Assembly: GCA_013368315.1 (NCBI GenBank) | Contig: JAACJM010000082.1 | Span: forward strand, 62,001 to 126,000 | Direction: 5' to 3' | DNA: 64,000 bases | Source: Tetrapyrgos nigripes | Taxonomy: Eukaryota > Basidiomycota > Agaricomycetes > Agaricales > Campanellaceae | Part shown: positions 11,037 through 22,100 of the stretch, one piece after another | How the letters are laid out: the number at the start of each line of letters is the position of its first letter | Numbering within the stretch: position 1 is the first letter of the stretch | Position numbers and translations under genes: made by a program | The notes under the pieces: model-generated | The model's database searches: none | What the model saw: only the letters and a program-made list of their open reading frames with translations | What the model was told of the DNA's origin: nothing

Positions 11037-11429
11037 TGTCATGAACTGCTACAGTTCTCTGTCCTCCTTCTTCTACTTCATTATTGAACCCATTTTCTGA
11101 TCATTTGTCTACTGCATTTCCTCAATAAACCTTTTAAACCTTATGTTACTGACTTTGAACCTTATAAAACCTGTCAAACTTTATAATAACTATCAATCTT
11201 CCATTCTATTGATCCTATCTATCTCCTACATTTCTCCACTTTCTCCTGTTTCTCCTATCTTTTTCCTCCTATATAAACCACTAGACATTCTAGTTAGTTC
11301 TTTAGTTCGTTCATTTCGTCTCTGCTTCGTATTACTACACAGTGTAGAGCCTAGTCAGCTTACTCGTCTCTTTTCCTCTACCTCTATCTCTACTTGGGTG
11401 GTTATTTGAGTGTATCAACAACCTTGACA
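11037..11429 (+). mobile_element. Solo LTR S1 (Ty3/Gypsy type)
   Basis: A 393-bp LTR begins TGTCATGAACTGC and ends CCTTGACA, with matching TGTCA/TGACA ends. It is flanked on both sides by TCCAC, an exact 5-bp target duplication (11032-11036 and 11430-11434). Its second half has TATA-like CCTATATAAACC and a stretch resembling the R/U5 part of the E1 and E2 LTRs (TTCGTTCATTTCGTCTC, then CTTGGGTGGTTA). No internal coding region remains, so it is a product of LTR-LTR recombination. The start also closely resembles solo LTR S3. Confidence 0.85.
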
Positions 11430-12540
11430 TCCACTATCTATGCAGCCAGTCTGCTGAATCAGACAGGTGTTAAGTCTGGGGAGATCCTAGTGCTAGGAAA
11501 CACTATGGACCTGGGCAGAGGTCTATGGGAATGAATGGAATGATGATGAATCCAGACAGAACCGGATAGGAAAGGAATAAATAGGAGAAGAGAAGATCCA
11601 GTCAGAACAACTGGGAAGTTGAGACAGAAAGTTAATGGCACTATTAGTAGTTGTCTAATGGAGAGACCAGCTAAATCAATTTTAGACTTAAGCTATCTAC
11701 TACAAAGTTGTTAGCTTAAGTACTACATCAGAAGTGTACACCAGATGCAGTAATACTTTGGAAAAGTCTGGAAAATATCACCGAACATGCTTTGCAAAAG
11801 TTCTGGTGAATTTTTAGCAGGTCTCTGGGCTGAGTTTCTCCTTCCAAATATAGTATGGCTGGGCCTGGTGGCCAATTTTTTGGATTAATGAAGCGAGTAA
11901 AACTCCTGGCATCCTGGCATTGCACCTGGGAGTGTGTTTTGAGTTACTTTTGCAAAAATAAGCACAATTTTCCTACCAGACAACCCAATGGGCGGGATTG
12001 GATAGAGCAGTGGGCAGGGTCTTGGCAGGTTTTTCCCATGGCTCCTCGGGGGTGCATTTTGCAAATGTGAGCAATTTGGGCAGCATAAACCCCAATATGT
12101 CCACATTAGCAAAAGTGGGTGGGATTGGATGGAACAGTGAGCAGGGCCTTAGGGGCAGGTCAGGCAGATTTTTCCCACAGCCCCTAGAAAGTGAAGGTGT
12201 TCAATAAGGCCCAGAATCTGCAATTGAGATAGGGGTAAGACTGTGGCTGGCTCAGAAAATGCAAAATAAATTTCCAGAACTAGTAGGTAAGGAGGTGTAT
12301 TTTGGGGCACTAAACATAAATATTGAGTTATATTTGCAATATCTGCAGTGGTTGCAAAGATATGGGCAAAATACTGTCCAAATATAGTCAAAGAGCAGAA
12401 TAGGTACTGGCCATTGCATCAAATCAGCTCTGATCTTTGTGTAGGCTGGTATCATGGTGCATTTATGCACTCTGAAACTGAGGATATAGTTTATTTTCTC
12501 AGGGAATCAAATTCTGAGCAGCTATTCCCAAATTAATATT
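11430..12540. other. Repeat-derived DNA with a short duplicated block
   Basis: No gene is recognised. A block starting GGCGGGATTGGATAGAGCAG near 11991 recurs diverged near 12118 (GGTGGGATTGGATGGAACAG). Both continue with a GCAGGG...TTTTTCCCA stretch, so this is an old duplication about 127 bp apart. Confidence 0.45.
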
Positions 12541-13215
12541 TAAAAATGTCAAAAATTGGGATAGCTGTGGACACTGCATGCTATTTCATCTAGTATGGGT
12601 ATAGATATGTCTACTAGGATATTTTGGGTCACTAAATTTGAATATGCACTCAGATAGTCCATATCTCTCACGGTTCTTCTGCTATTTGATACTTACCCCT
12701 AAACATAGGTACCTGTAGCACCAGCAAATATGTATAGTGTAAAATTGCGTGGGTGGGTAAATAAGTGTTATTATGTTCTCCCAACAGAAATATGTAGTCA
12801 TATTTGTTATATATTTAAATTCCAAGACTATTTATGAATTATTTCTGAAAATGGCAAAATTTTGGGATGACCATGGACACTGCATACTCTGACATTCAAT
12901 ATAGCATATTTTGTGTTGCTAAATCTGAATATCTACTCAGATAGTCAATATCTCTCACAGCTCTTCCACTATTTAATACTTACCCCTAAACATAGGTGCC
13001 TGTGGCACCAGCAAATATGTATAGTATAAAATTGTGGGGGGTGAGTAAATAAGTGTTATTAAGTGCTCCCAACACAAATATGCATTCATATCTGTTATAT
13101 CTTTGAGTTCCAAGATTCTATTTATGAATTATTTCTGAAAATGGCAAAATTTTGGGATGACTATGGACACTGCATACTCTGACATTCAATATAGCTTTGG
13201 ATATATCTACTGGGG
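12541..13215. repeat. Diverged tandem repeat, unit about 290-305 bp
   Basis: The phrase AAATTTTGGGATGAC...TGGACACTGCAT occurs near 12546 (diverged), 12851 and 13141. The text between is also repeated: ACTTACCCCTAAACATAGGT and GCACCAGCAAATATGTATAG each occur twice. About two full units and part of a third are present. Function is unknown. Confidence 0.8.
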
Positions 13216-13339
13216 TATTTAGGGCAGTGACGAGAATTTACTGTGTCGCCTCAGTGCTATGCCAGCGTGCCACTGCTGTGTCGTACATTTAGCTGAGCTC
13301 CACCTCAGGCACGCAGATCTTTGGTCTCAAGCCAGATCA

Positions 13340-13790
13340 GGACACGTCATTGACCTCGTCTGTGAGTCATGAACCGTCGATCACAACTCCTTTCACATTT
13401 CCTCCCTGTTCTGCATGGCTACAGAACATGTAAGTTGGAATCTAAGCGTAGTTGAAGGCATAGTGACTACTGTAAGTACTATCTTTATTTTGAATATAAT
13501 TTCAATTTGACTCCACGATATGTGGACATCGCACCCTGATGTTCAGGGCTATCTTAAGTATACAACTTATGAGTTGTTGAACCATCACCCATGATTCCTT
13601 TCATTTTGTCACCATTCTGAATGGTTGTAGAGCATGTGAGTCAGAATCATGAAGTAAGCACCAATCTCGCATACCTTATTTTTATTTTTATTTCCAATTT
13701 CACTCTATGCTGCACAACATGACATTTGGGACTATGTTAAGCATTCAAATTGATGGCATTGGGCCATAGTATTTAATAGGCTCATAACCG
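13340..13790. repeat. Old tandem duplication, unit about 208 bp
   Basis: Around 13371 and 13579 the same order of blocks appears, diverged: GAACC(G/A)TC, then TTTCA(C)ATTT..., then a GGCT/GGTT...AGA(A/G)CATGT(A/G)AGT(T/C)(G/A)GAATC stretch, then an ATTTCAATTTGACTC-like stretch. Both copies lack coding potential. Confidence 0.6.
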
Positions 13791-14650
13791 TCGTTGTGCT
13801 GCTTTTCCCCACTCCCCAAAAACAAAGTCTTTGTCTGCTTTTGCAAAAATCTAGCCTGCAGGTCCTAGCTAGCCTTACATTTAGCTTTACACATTTATGT
13901 ATTTTTAACATTCAAACATCTACAGGTTCTGTGCACACAATATGGACCTAAGCTGAATATTAAATGCAACTGACTGGGATCCAAGAGTGAGATATAATAA
14001 AATTTTTGACTCTGTGTGCTAGAATAGATGCAAGCATGGTTATAGAAGATACCTCACAGCCCTCTTCTCTGCCTACATATTTCACCAGTGGCAACAGTAA
14101 TACTACACACTCTTGTGAGAATTATGACATTACATTTGTGTTTATATATTGACCTATTTAAATAAATTTAATCATAGCTAATAATGCCATTCTTCACCCT
14201 CAAATGCACAAGATACCAATGTACAAAAATGGTTTGTGAACATCAAAAATTATAACTATGGATAATCAGGGAAACTCATGGCTTTTGGACTAGTTCCCAC
14301 CAGTATCAGTCACAATGCATTGCAACACTTGGGTCAAGATTCCCAGCCCATCAAGCTGTCCTTAGATGCCATGCACACTGATGTTGTATAGATTCAATTG
14401 TATCGTCAAGGTATGTATTTTCTGTACAAAATAATCAACTTATCATATACTTATTTTGTGAAATCAGGGCTTTATACCTCAACTCAAAATTCCATCACAC
14501 CAATTCTCAAAATCCAGTTGTTAATCCACCAAATCCATCCAATATAATTTGTCAAAAGCCTATTATCAATCCTCCAGAGCCTCGTATGTCTCAATCTAGA
14601 GTAATTTCCATTTTGATAGCTCCTGATCATCACACATATTATATATGATA
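13791..14650. other. AT-rich DNA without recognisable features
   Basis: Only short random ORFs occur. The following transposase-like relic may extend into the right end of this stretch. Confidence 0.4.
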
Positions 14651-14899
14651 TAGACAATGTGAATGTGCTAGGTTCAATACCAATCCTGGCTCACAAGAGC
14701 CCCCAAAAACAGTCCCACCACATAGTATGTAGTCTTTTTCTCTTTGGCAGGAAAGATGTTAGTAGATGTGGTCAGTCAGTCAGCCAAAACAAACATACCA
14801 CCTGTCAGCACCAAATCAGGACTGACATTCACATGGGCACCAATTGACCTCACTGCATTTGTTCCCTTGCATCCACAACCTGCTCCTGAATGTTGACAA

Positions 14900-17800
14900 A
14901 ACCAAGACACTGGTGCTATGTTCACTTCTCTGGATCACGTGGAATGGAATGGCTGGCCCAATGGCCTCTTTGTCCTTGACTGTACTCATGCACAATATGA
15001 AGCCACCAAGAAACTGATGGTGCACTGGGCATGTAACTGCAAAGGCTCTTATGATGCTGATACGGTTACAGGTGGATGGGAGAGTGTTTCAGTGCACTCA
15101 AGAATCTTGCAAGGTTATCACATGGCTACAGACACACAAAGACATCCCATGGCAGCTTAAAAACTGCCAGTGCTCATGTGGTGCTTCTCTTTCCCATGTG
15201 AAGTGCCCTTCCATTGCATATATCATCACCTGGGGACAAGTGGATGGTGATATATCAATGGACTGCCCCATACACATAGCCGTCATTCCTGAGTTCTGCA
15301 TCTGACTGCCAAAGAGGAAGCTGATATTGGAGAGCTTGTTGAAAACAATGCCACCAAAAAACCTCTTGAGCTTCTTGTTGCCCAAAAGACTGCAACTGGA
15401 TATAAGCCTGGAGCCACATCTATGGCTCATGCAGCCAACAACCCTGCATCTTGGAGATACTGCTGGTGTGAAATACGAGGTGCTTTGAAATTGGAAAATG
15501 GTCATACTTTCCTTGCTCAGTTCCAGGCCTGGAAACAATGCTATGAAGGATATGTTTATATGCTTGTCTGCACTGTTGGTTTTGAACCAATAACTGTCAT
15601 TTCATTCAATACAGACTGGATGTGAGACCAGCTCCTTCCAAAAGATGCACTCACACTCATCTGGCACCATTGGAGGGGCTTCTCACTGATGGTGCTCATA
15701 AATTCTGGTCTGCTCCAAATGCAATCCTGATCATCACTTCTGCATTCTCACCTGTTTCTAATCTTTGGGTTCCTGGAATGTTCAGCTTTGCAGATGGTGC
15801 TACAATGGAGCACTATAAATATCATTTCATTGCTGTTTTCCAAAGTATTGCTGCAATGTTTGCTATGGTAAGTCAGATCCACTATTTTTATATAGTGTAA
15901 TAGCTGAAGTTCAACACAGGTCGTGGACTTCAGTGATGCTCAGTGCCTAGGATTTGTGAATGCCTTTGCTGACTTCCTGTTCCAAGTTAAAAATGAGCAG
16001 TGGTCTATCAAAGAGCTTCAGCAGGTTGCACAAACCTTGTTGAAAGGTTGTGAGTACCATTATGACAAATTGATGACTCGTGTTGCACGTATTGGAGAGG
16101 TTGTACCATCTGACACCAAGGCAACCTTCAAAAAACTATGCAGAACACTCAGAACAACCAATGATGAAGATGAGTACAAGACCACTATTGCAGTGCTTTG
16201 TCAGACCTGGCCCAAAGTAACGCCTTGGCTTGATTGGTGGCAAGCACCAGAACATGCCAGAATGATCTTTCCTGCATGCAGAACAATGGATGCAAATCTT
16301 GCTGCTAGACTTCCAAGCACTACAAATGCTGAAGAGGCACTGCATCCCATCATCTAGCAAATTGCAGGAAAAAGCAACGATTTAGTTGCAGGTTTTGATG
16401 GCCTAGTTCAGGTGGAAAAGTATCATCACAATTTGCATGATGTAGCATCATGTATGTATCTCTATCTTCTCTACTTTTTCAAGATATTTACCATTGCTAC
16501 AGATGGTATGCCAATCTGATATGGTACATCTAAACATCAAAAACAACAACTGTTCCAACTCAGTCCAAACCCACAGTTCCTGTCTCTTCCCCATTCAAGT
16601 GAGACCAAACCACTATGAAGGAGGGCAGAGGGCCAGACACCCAAGCAGATCTGTGAGCTGGTCTCAAGAAGTCAGTCAAGCAAGCTAGAACTAAAAAGTG
16701 CAAAATTGCCTTTGCAGATCCTCTCCTTCTAAGAAGACTCAACAGACCTCAGGCCAAATCACCCTTGTCACTTCTCCCTCTAAGTCTCAACCATTGCCAA
16801 CCTTCTTGAGTCACACTATTGACATCAAGCAGGTCGAGCTTCCATCTTTTTCTTGGAATCAAAATTCTTGCCGGCTGGATGCAAGTCTTCATGCACTGTC
16901 TAGTGCTTTTCTGCTCCATCCTCAAGCCTGGCAGGACTTTTCTAACCTTGTTGCTGTTGAGTCATGAAGTGATTTCCCTTCCCATGCCTTTCAACTGCGT
17001 GCCATACTCCATGCACAGAGGCAGTGGCTGGTCTCTGCATTTCAAGGCTCTGATCATGGTCATGCAAAGCAATTGAAAACACTGCGAGATACCTTCCGAG
17101 TGTATTTATCTGAAAACAGCCTGCTAGATTATGGCATACATGAGTATCAATCTGCCTGGGTATGATCTCACTACTCATATGTACACAAGGTTTCTGATGA
17201 CAGTGACTATAGGAGCTGGTATAATTCTGTGGCAGCTTGCTTGCGATCTTAATCTTCCTATAGCTGTTTCTTCTCTGTGGTGAAACAGACTCTTTGGAGC
17301 TGTAAAACTTCAAACAACACACACTACAGAGTTGAGAAACTGCAAATTCAGTGTATTCCAAGTGGGCCATTTGTCCAGGACCGTCCTCTCTATAATGGAA
17401 AAATCAAAAATTGGATGCAGCAGCTTACCCAGCTTCAGAAGGCTATGAAAACAGATCCATATGGATACTGCTGGTGGAACAAAAACATTGGAGATGAGCA
17501 CATTTACTTTTGTCCTGCAGGAGCCTTGGAGATGGAATTCTGGATGTCCATTCCAGTTGTGTTGATCATTGAATCAGGTGCAGAGCATAAAAAGGCACCA
17601 CCTAATTGGGACTATCCAAGGCTGATTTATCCTAAGACAGCAAAGGATGGAGAGCTGCATGGGATGGTTTATGAGATGGCTAGCCAAATCTTTTCAAATC
17701 AGACTCATTTCATTTGCCATAGTCTTGTTGCAACATCGACTCGTAATTCTGCATGGTCAAGCAGGGTTATAGCCAGTATAATAAAGCAGGGGCTGAATGG
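14900..17800 (+). pseudogene. MULE-like transposase relic with C-terminal ubiquitin-peptidase-like part
   Basis: This is a broken protein-coding region read in pieces on the plus strand. A cysteine-rich N-terminal part (WACNCKGSYDADTVTGGW, CQCSCGASLSHVKCPSIAY) is followed by a transposase-like block (VVDFSDAQCLGFVNAFADFL, LDWWQAPEHARMIFPACRTM, RLPSTTNAEEALHPII). Further on, SFSWNQNSCRLDASLHALSS resembles the catalytic Cys region of C19-type peptidases, which basidiomycete transposase-like proteins sometimes carry at the C-terminus. A canonical 52-bp intron (15868-15919, GTAAGT...ACACAG) joins MFAM to VVDF exactly, and a second likely intron starts near 16451. Several stops and frame changes break the rest. 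Family placement comes from remembered motif order and needs a profile search; the element's ends were not found. Confidence 0.5.
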
Positions 17801-17817
17801 TTGATGTATGGCCCACA

Positions 17818-17917
17818 GCCAGAGTGTCCAGAGTGCACCTAATTTGCATGCAGAGTGTGTCTGGAAGGCATGCAAGTCACGTCTGAGGTGCATGCAGGTT
17901 GCATCCAGAGTACACGC
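17818..17917. repeat. Minisatellite A, left remnant
   Basis: Degenerate units of about 22-24 bp rich in GTGCATGCAGGTTGCATCCAG-like sequence. The array stops exactly at the E1 LTR and resumes at 25664 on the other side. Confidence 0.8.
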
Positions 17918-18391
17918 TGTCAAGAACGTTGTCACTCAGCGAAACCACCCAAGTCACACAATGAACAAGATAGATTTGGCGAGTTACAATGAGACGATAT
18001 AGAGAGAATGAGAAAGGCGAGAGAGGAGATCGAGTAGCTGGCTATGCTCGACACTGCACTGTACTAGGAGTGGAGTGGAGACGAAGTGAACAGACTAAGG
18101 AACCTAGCTACGAGATCTATGATATATATAGAGAAGAAGTGAATATGTGAGAATGTCCATGGAGCCTAGGGATTGGAGGAGATAAGAATGTGAGTCAAGT
18201 AAGAAATATGTATGTGAGAATGTCCATGGAGATAAAGGGAATGGAGAAGTGAGTCATAGATCCAAGAGACGATGATGAGAAGTAATCAGTATTTACGGGT
18301 TTATGGAAGGTGATAGAATGATGAACAGAAGTGAATAGACAGTAGAGGGGAATAGAGAGAAAATGGAGGAGACGGGAGGCGATTCATGACA
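17918..18391 (-). repeat. E1 3' LTR
   Basis: 474 bp, paired with 25190-25663. Differences between the two are all transitions, eight of nine at CpG/TpG/CpA positions. The U3 side touches the polypurine tract. Confidence 0.95.
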
Positions 18392-18405
18392 CTACCCCCC
18401 CTTTA
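18392..18405 (-). promoter_or_regulatory. E1 polypurine tract
   Basis: On the minus strand the tract reads AAAGGGGGGTAG directly before the 3' LTR. It would prime plus-strand DNA synthesis. The ORF3 stop codon TAA runs into it. E2 and E3 have the same tract at the same place. Confidence 0.85.
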
Positions 18406-18945
18406 GGTCGAGCTTTCACGGGAGCTCGGAAGCCAACTGACCCACTGCTTTGTCCACTGCTTCCTGATTTCCTTGTTGAGGCCCCGTATAGTCGGCCAAG
18501 TTTCTGGCAAGTCATGGGGAAAGTTACCCCATCCTGTTAGGGCTGACTCACGCCCTTCCCATCCCCCTTCCCATGTGCCCCATCTGTCACTGTTGCCAGT
18601 CGCTGTACCCCACTCGGCAGTGTCGTCAACATTGTCTAAGTGCATAGTCCCTCCCCATGCACTCGCATCCCCCCAACCCAGGTTGTTTCGTTTGTTGAGT
18701 CGTAAGCTAGACCGGTAGGTCATACATCTCGACCGGTGTCCTTCTCCCATCCTACATCGTTTCGATGAGTCCTGTCCTGGCCAGATGCACTGGTTACACC
18801 CGCTGTGTCTTCCCGTGTGCCCTTCGTCTAATCTGCAGCGCCGGCCTGAGCGTTGGCCGTATCTACAGCCTCCGGTGTTGTCCGTCAACGGGTCGATTGT
18901 TGTCGTGGTAGTGGTGGTGACTGTGATAGCGATGGGTGTAGACAT
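18403..18945 (-). CDS. E1 ORF3: conserved Cys/His-rich protein after pol
   Basis: An intact 180-codon ORF lies between the chromodomain end and the 3' LTR, starting 157 bp after the pol stop. The ORF can be extended in frame to 19020, but the start at 18945 (MSTPIAITV) matches the starts in E2 and E3. After a Thr-rich N-terminus, residues 27-74 follow the spacing C-x9-C-x5-H-x3-H-x2-C-x2-C-x10-C-x5-H-x3-C, which suggests two zinc sites. Then comes SLRLNKRNNLGWGDASAWGG, and a Trp-rich C-terminus ending WTKQWVSWLP. No signal peptide or membrane segment is visible, so it does not look like an envelope gene. The stop codon abuts the polypurine tract. E3, with clearly different gag and pol, has the same ORF at the same spot. 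I do not recognise a described family; nucleic-acid or chromatin binding is only a guess. Confidence 0.8.
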   Translation of the reverse strand: MSTPIAITVTTTTTTTIDPLTDNTGGCRYGQRSGRRCRLDEGHTGRHSGCNQCIWPGQDSSKRCRMGEGHRSRCMTYRSSLRLNKRNNLGWGDASAWGGTMHLDNVDDTAEWGTATGNSDRWGTWEGGWEGRESALTGWGNFPHDLPETWPTIRGLNKEIRKQWTKQWVSWLPSSRESST

Positions 18946-19102
18946 GCTGGAGTGTGGTGTGTGGGTAGGGAGGTGTTTTGGTAGGATGTGGTTGAGCTCT
19001 GTTCTGTCGTTTGGGTTCAACGTAGTCGCCTTTTAAGGAGGCCATGTCCGCGGTAGTGTGGAGCGGTTAAGTTCGTACGGTAGATTGTGCCAGTAGACGC
19101 CG

Positions 19103-22100
19103 TTAGTGTCGGTAAGCTTGGGGATGTTTCCGGTGGAATTCTTCGATCATGTCTTTTACCTTGGTCAGGTTTGACGTGGGTACCCAAGTATTTTCCGAGT
19201 CGGGATAGTCCAACCATTTGATGAGGTATTGAGTTCCTTTTCTATTCCTGGTTGGTTTGGAGTCCAGTATCATTTCGACATCGTATTCTTCGTCTGCGTC
19301 TAGTAGTTCCGTGGGAGGCTCGGGGTAGTTTGGTCCGTGGGCATCTGTTTCTATGTACGGCGTTAACAGGGAAGCGTGAAAGATGGGGTGTATTCGCCAG
19401 GTTGTCGGTAATTTCAATTTGTAGTTGACCTGGCTGATTACTTCAATGATCTCGAATGGCCCATGACGACGATTGGACAACTTAGCTTTTGGTCTCGTTG
19501 TCTTCAGGTTTTTTCTGTCGAGTAGCACCCTATCTCCGACTTTGTATCCTGTCCAGGAAATGGAGTGGTTACCATGCTATGCTTTCATCGTTTCGGCAGC
19601 CGACGTCAGGCTTGCTTTGAGTTCATCCCTGAGTTGGTTGAGGTTTTCGAGTCGCTCTTCCACTGTCGGTAAGTTAGAGGTTGGGTTAAATGATGGGAAG
19701 AAACGTGGTTGGTATCCATGTAAGAGTTCGAAGGGGGATTTTCCTGTCGCCGAATGTATCCTGGTGTTATGGCTGAATTCGGCGTATGGTAGATAGTCCA
19801 CCCAGTCTTCTTGTCGATAGTTGCAAAAGATCCGTAAGAACTGTTCCAATTCCTGATTGTATCGCTCCAATTCTCTGTCGGTCTGTGGGTGATAAGCGGT
19901 ACTAAGGGCTGAGGTTATGCCTAGCTTCTCATGGACCGCGGCCATGACCTTGCTAGCGAACTGCGGACCCCAGTCGGATATCATCTTATCCTATAACCCG
20001 TATCGCCGCCAAGTGTTGTTAAGTAGCAGGTTTACTGTCTCGTCACTGTCAGTTGTTTTTGTACACGGCGATATGACGACCGTTTTTGTTGACTTGTCAA
20101 CTGTGATGTGGATTGCGTTGAACCCCTTGCATTCGGGGAGATCCGTGATGAAGTCGGTGGTAATAGTCCCAAACGGATGTTCTGGAATTTCGGTGGGAAT
20201 CAAGGGGATCCGAGCGGGGTGGTTGTTGGTTTTCGTCACCTGGCATTTGGCACAGCCAGTTACGTAGTCTTTGACAAAGACTGACATTCCTGGCCACCAG
20301 AATTCTCTGCTGACTAATTCGTAAGTTTTGTATCGTCCGGGGTGTCCCGCTGCCAGGGAGTCATGGTGTAGTTTTACGATATCCCGTCGGAGGTTGTTGT
20401 CTGCTGGTACATAGATTTTGCCTCGGAACAGGATGATTCCATCTTCGTAATTCCATTCCTGTAGGTTTTTTACCAGCGAACGTGGTCCGTTTCGTAAGAT
20501 GATGTCTAAGGCACTTACTACCTCCAGGTCTCTCTTGGGGCATTCCTTGATTCTCCGTCGTAGTTCTACGTCTCCTATGGCGGTTACCGTTCCTTGCCTA
20601 GTTGCTCGAATTTGAAAGAATTTGGGGTCGAGAAGGATTCTGTCGGTATTGTCATTCTCGGTCCCGATTTTGTGATCTGGTCGTCTAGACAGCGGGTCAG
20701 CTTTATTCAGACTTCCAGGTTTATGTTGGAGGGAGAACTCAAATCGTGTAAGGAACAATGCCCATCGCACCTGTCGCCGACTGAGTTTTTGGGCAGTCTG
20801 GAAATATTCCAAGTTCCGGTGATCGGTGAAGATTTCGATAGAATGGGGGGCTCCCTCCAAATAGTGTCTCCATGCTTCCAGTGCCCGTATGATCACCAAT
20901 AGTTCCTTGTCGTGGATGTCGTAATTCCGTTCAGTCTCTGAGAGGGATTTGGAGATGTAGGCGACTGGGTGCCATCGATTGTCTTCCCCAGTTTGCATAA
21001 GTATTCCCCCCGTTGTGTAGTCTGATGCGTCTACTTCTACTCGGTACGGCTTTGTGTGGTCTGGCATCAGTAGAACGGGTTTGGATGTGAAGGCCGTTTT
21101 GAGGGATTGGAACACTTTTTCGGCCTCTGTTCCCCAGTTCCAGTGGTTATCCTTCCTTGTCAGATCGAAGAGAGGGCGTGCAATTTTCGAAAAGTCTTTG
21201 ATGAAGCGTCTGTAGAAGTTTCCGAATCCTAGGAAGGCCTGAACTTCCTTCACTGTTTTGGGGGTTGGCCATTCAAGCACTCCTTCTACCTTGACTGGGT
21301 CCATTGACAAGGTATCGTGAGAGACAATCAGTCCCAAGAAGTCGACTTTGTCTGCTTCGAATATGCATTTCTCAGGTTTGGCGTATAGGTCGTTGTCCTG
21401 TAGTTGTTGTAGGACTGTTCGGACTAGTTCTCGATGTTCATCTAGGTCACAAGTGAATATTAAAATATCATCCATATAGACGACGATCTTCCCTTGGTCA
21501 ATGAGATCCTTGAAGATAGTGTTCATCATTGCCTGAAAGGTCGCCAGTGAGTTTATTAATCCAAAAAACATGACCGTTGGTTCAAATAGTCCTCGGTTGG
21601 TTTTGAAGGCAGCTTTCCATTCGTCCCCTTCCTTGATACGGATATTATTGTATCCCCACCGTAGGTCGATTTTACTGAACACGTATGCGTTTTTGAGTTT
21701 GTCAATTAGTTCTGGGATGAGGGGTAATGGGTATGCGTTTTTCACAGTGCCCTTATTGAGCGTTCTGTAATCCTGTACTGGGCATAGCTTTCCGTCCTTT
21801 TTCTTAACAAAGAAGAAGGGACTTGCCATTGGGGACTTTGATGGTTTAATATATCCTTTTTCAAGGTTTTCGTTCAAGGAGTCGAGTTCGGATTGTTCAT
21901 TCGGAGAGAGAGGGTATGTTTTACATGTGCGTGGTTGGAAGCCGTCTTGTAGTTCGATCACGTGATCCCAATCACTTCATTGGGGTAGGCGTTCTGAAGT
22001 TTTCTTGTCGAACACCGACAAGTATTCGTGGTATTGTTTGGGTATTTGTTCTTGTAAAGAGGTCGCTGAGTTCGTGGATTCATTTTTAGTGTTTTGCTGC

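Noticed and set aside
18403..18945. ORF3 as an envelope gene
   Set aside because: Its position fits env, but there is no signal peptide, membrane segment or glycosylation-rich ectodomain. The Cys/His spacing suggests an intracellular zinc protein.
18473..19036. Plus-strand ORFs within the E1 3' region
   Set aside because: They are shadows of ORF3, whose reading frame is supported by E3 and E2.
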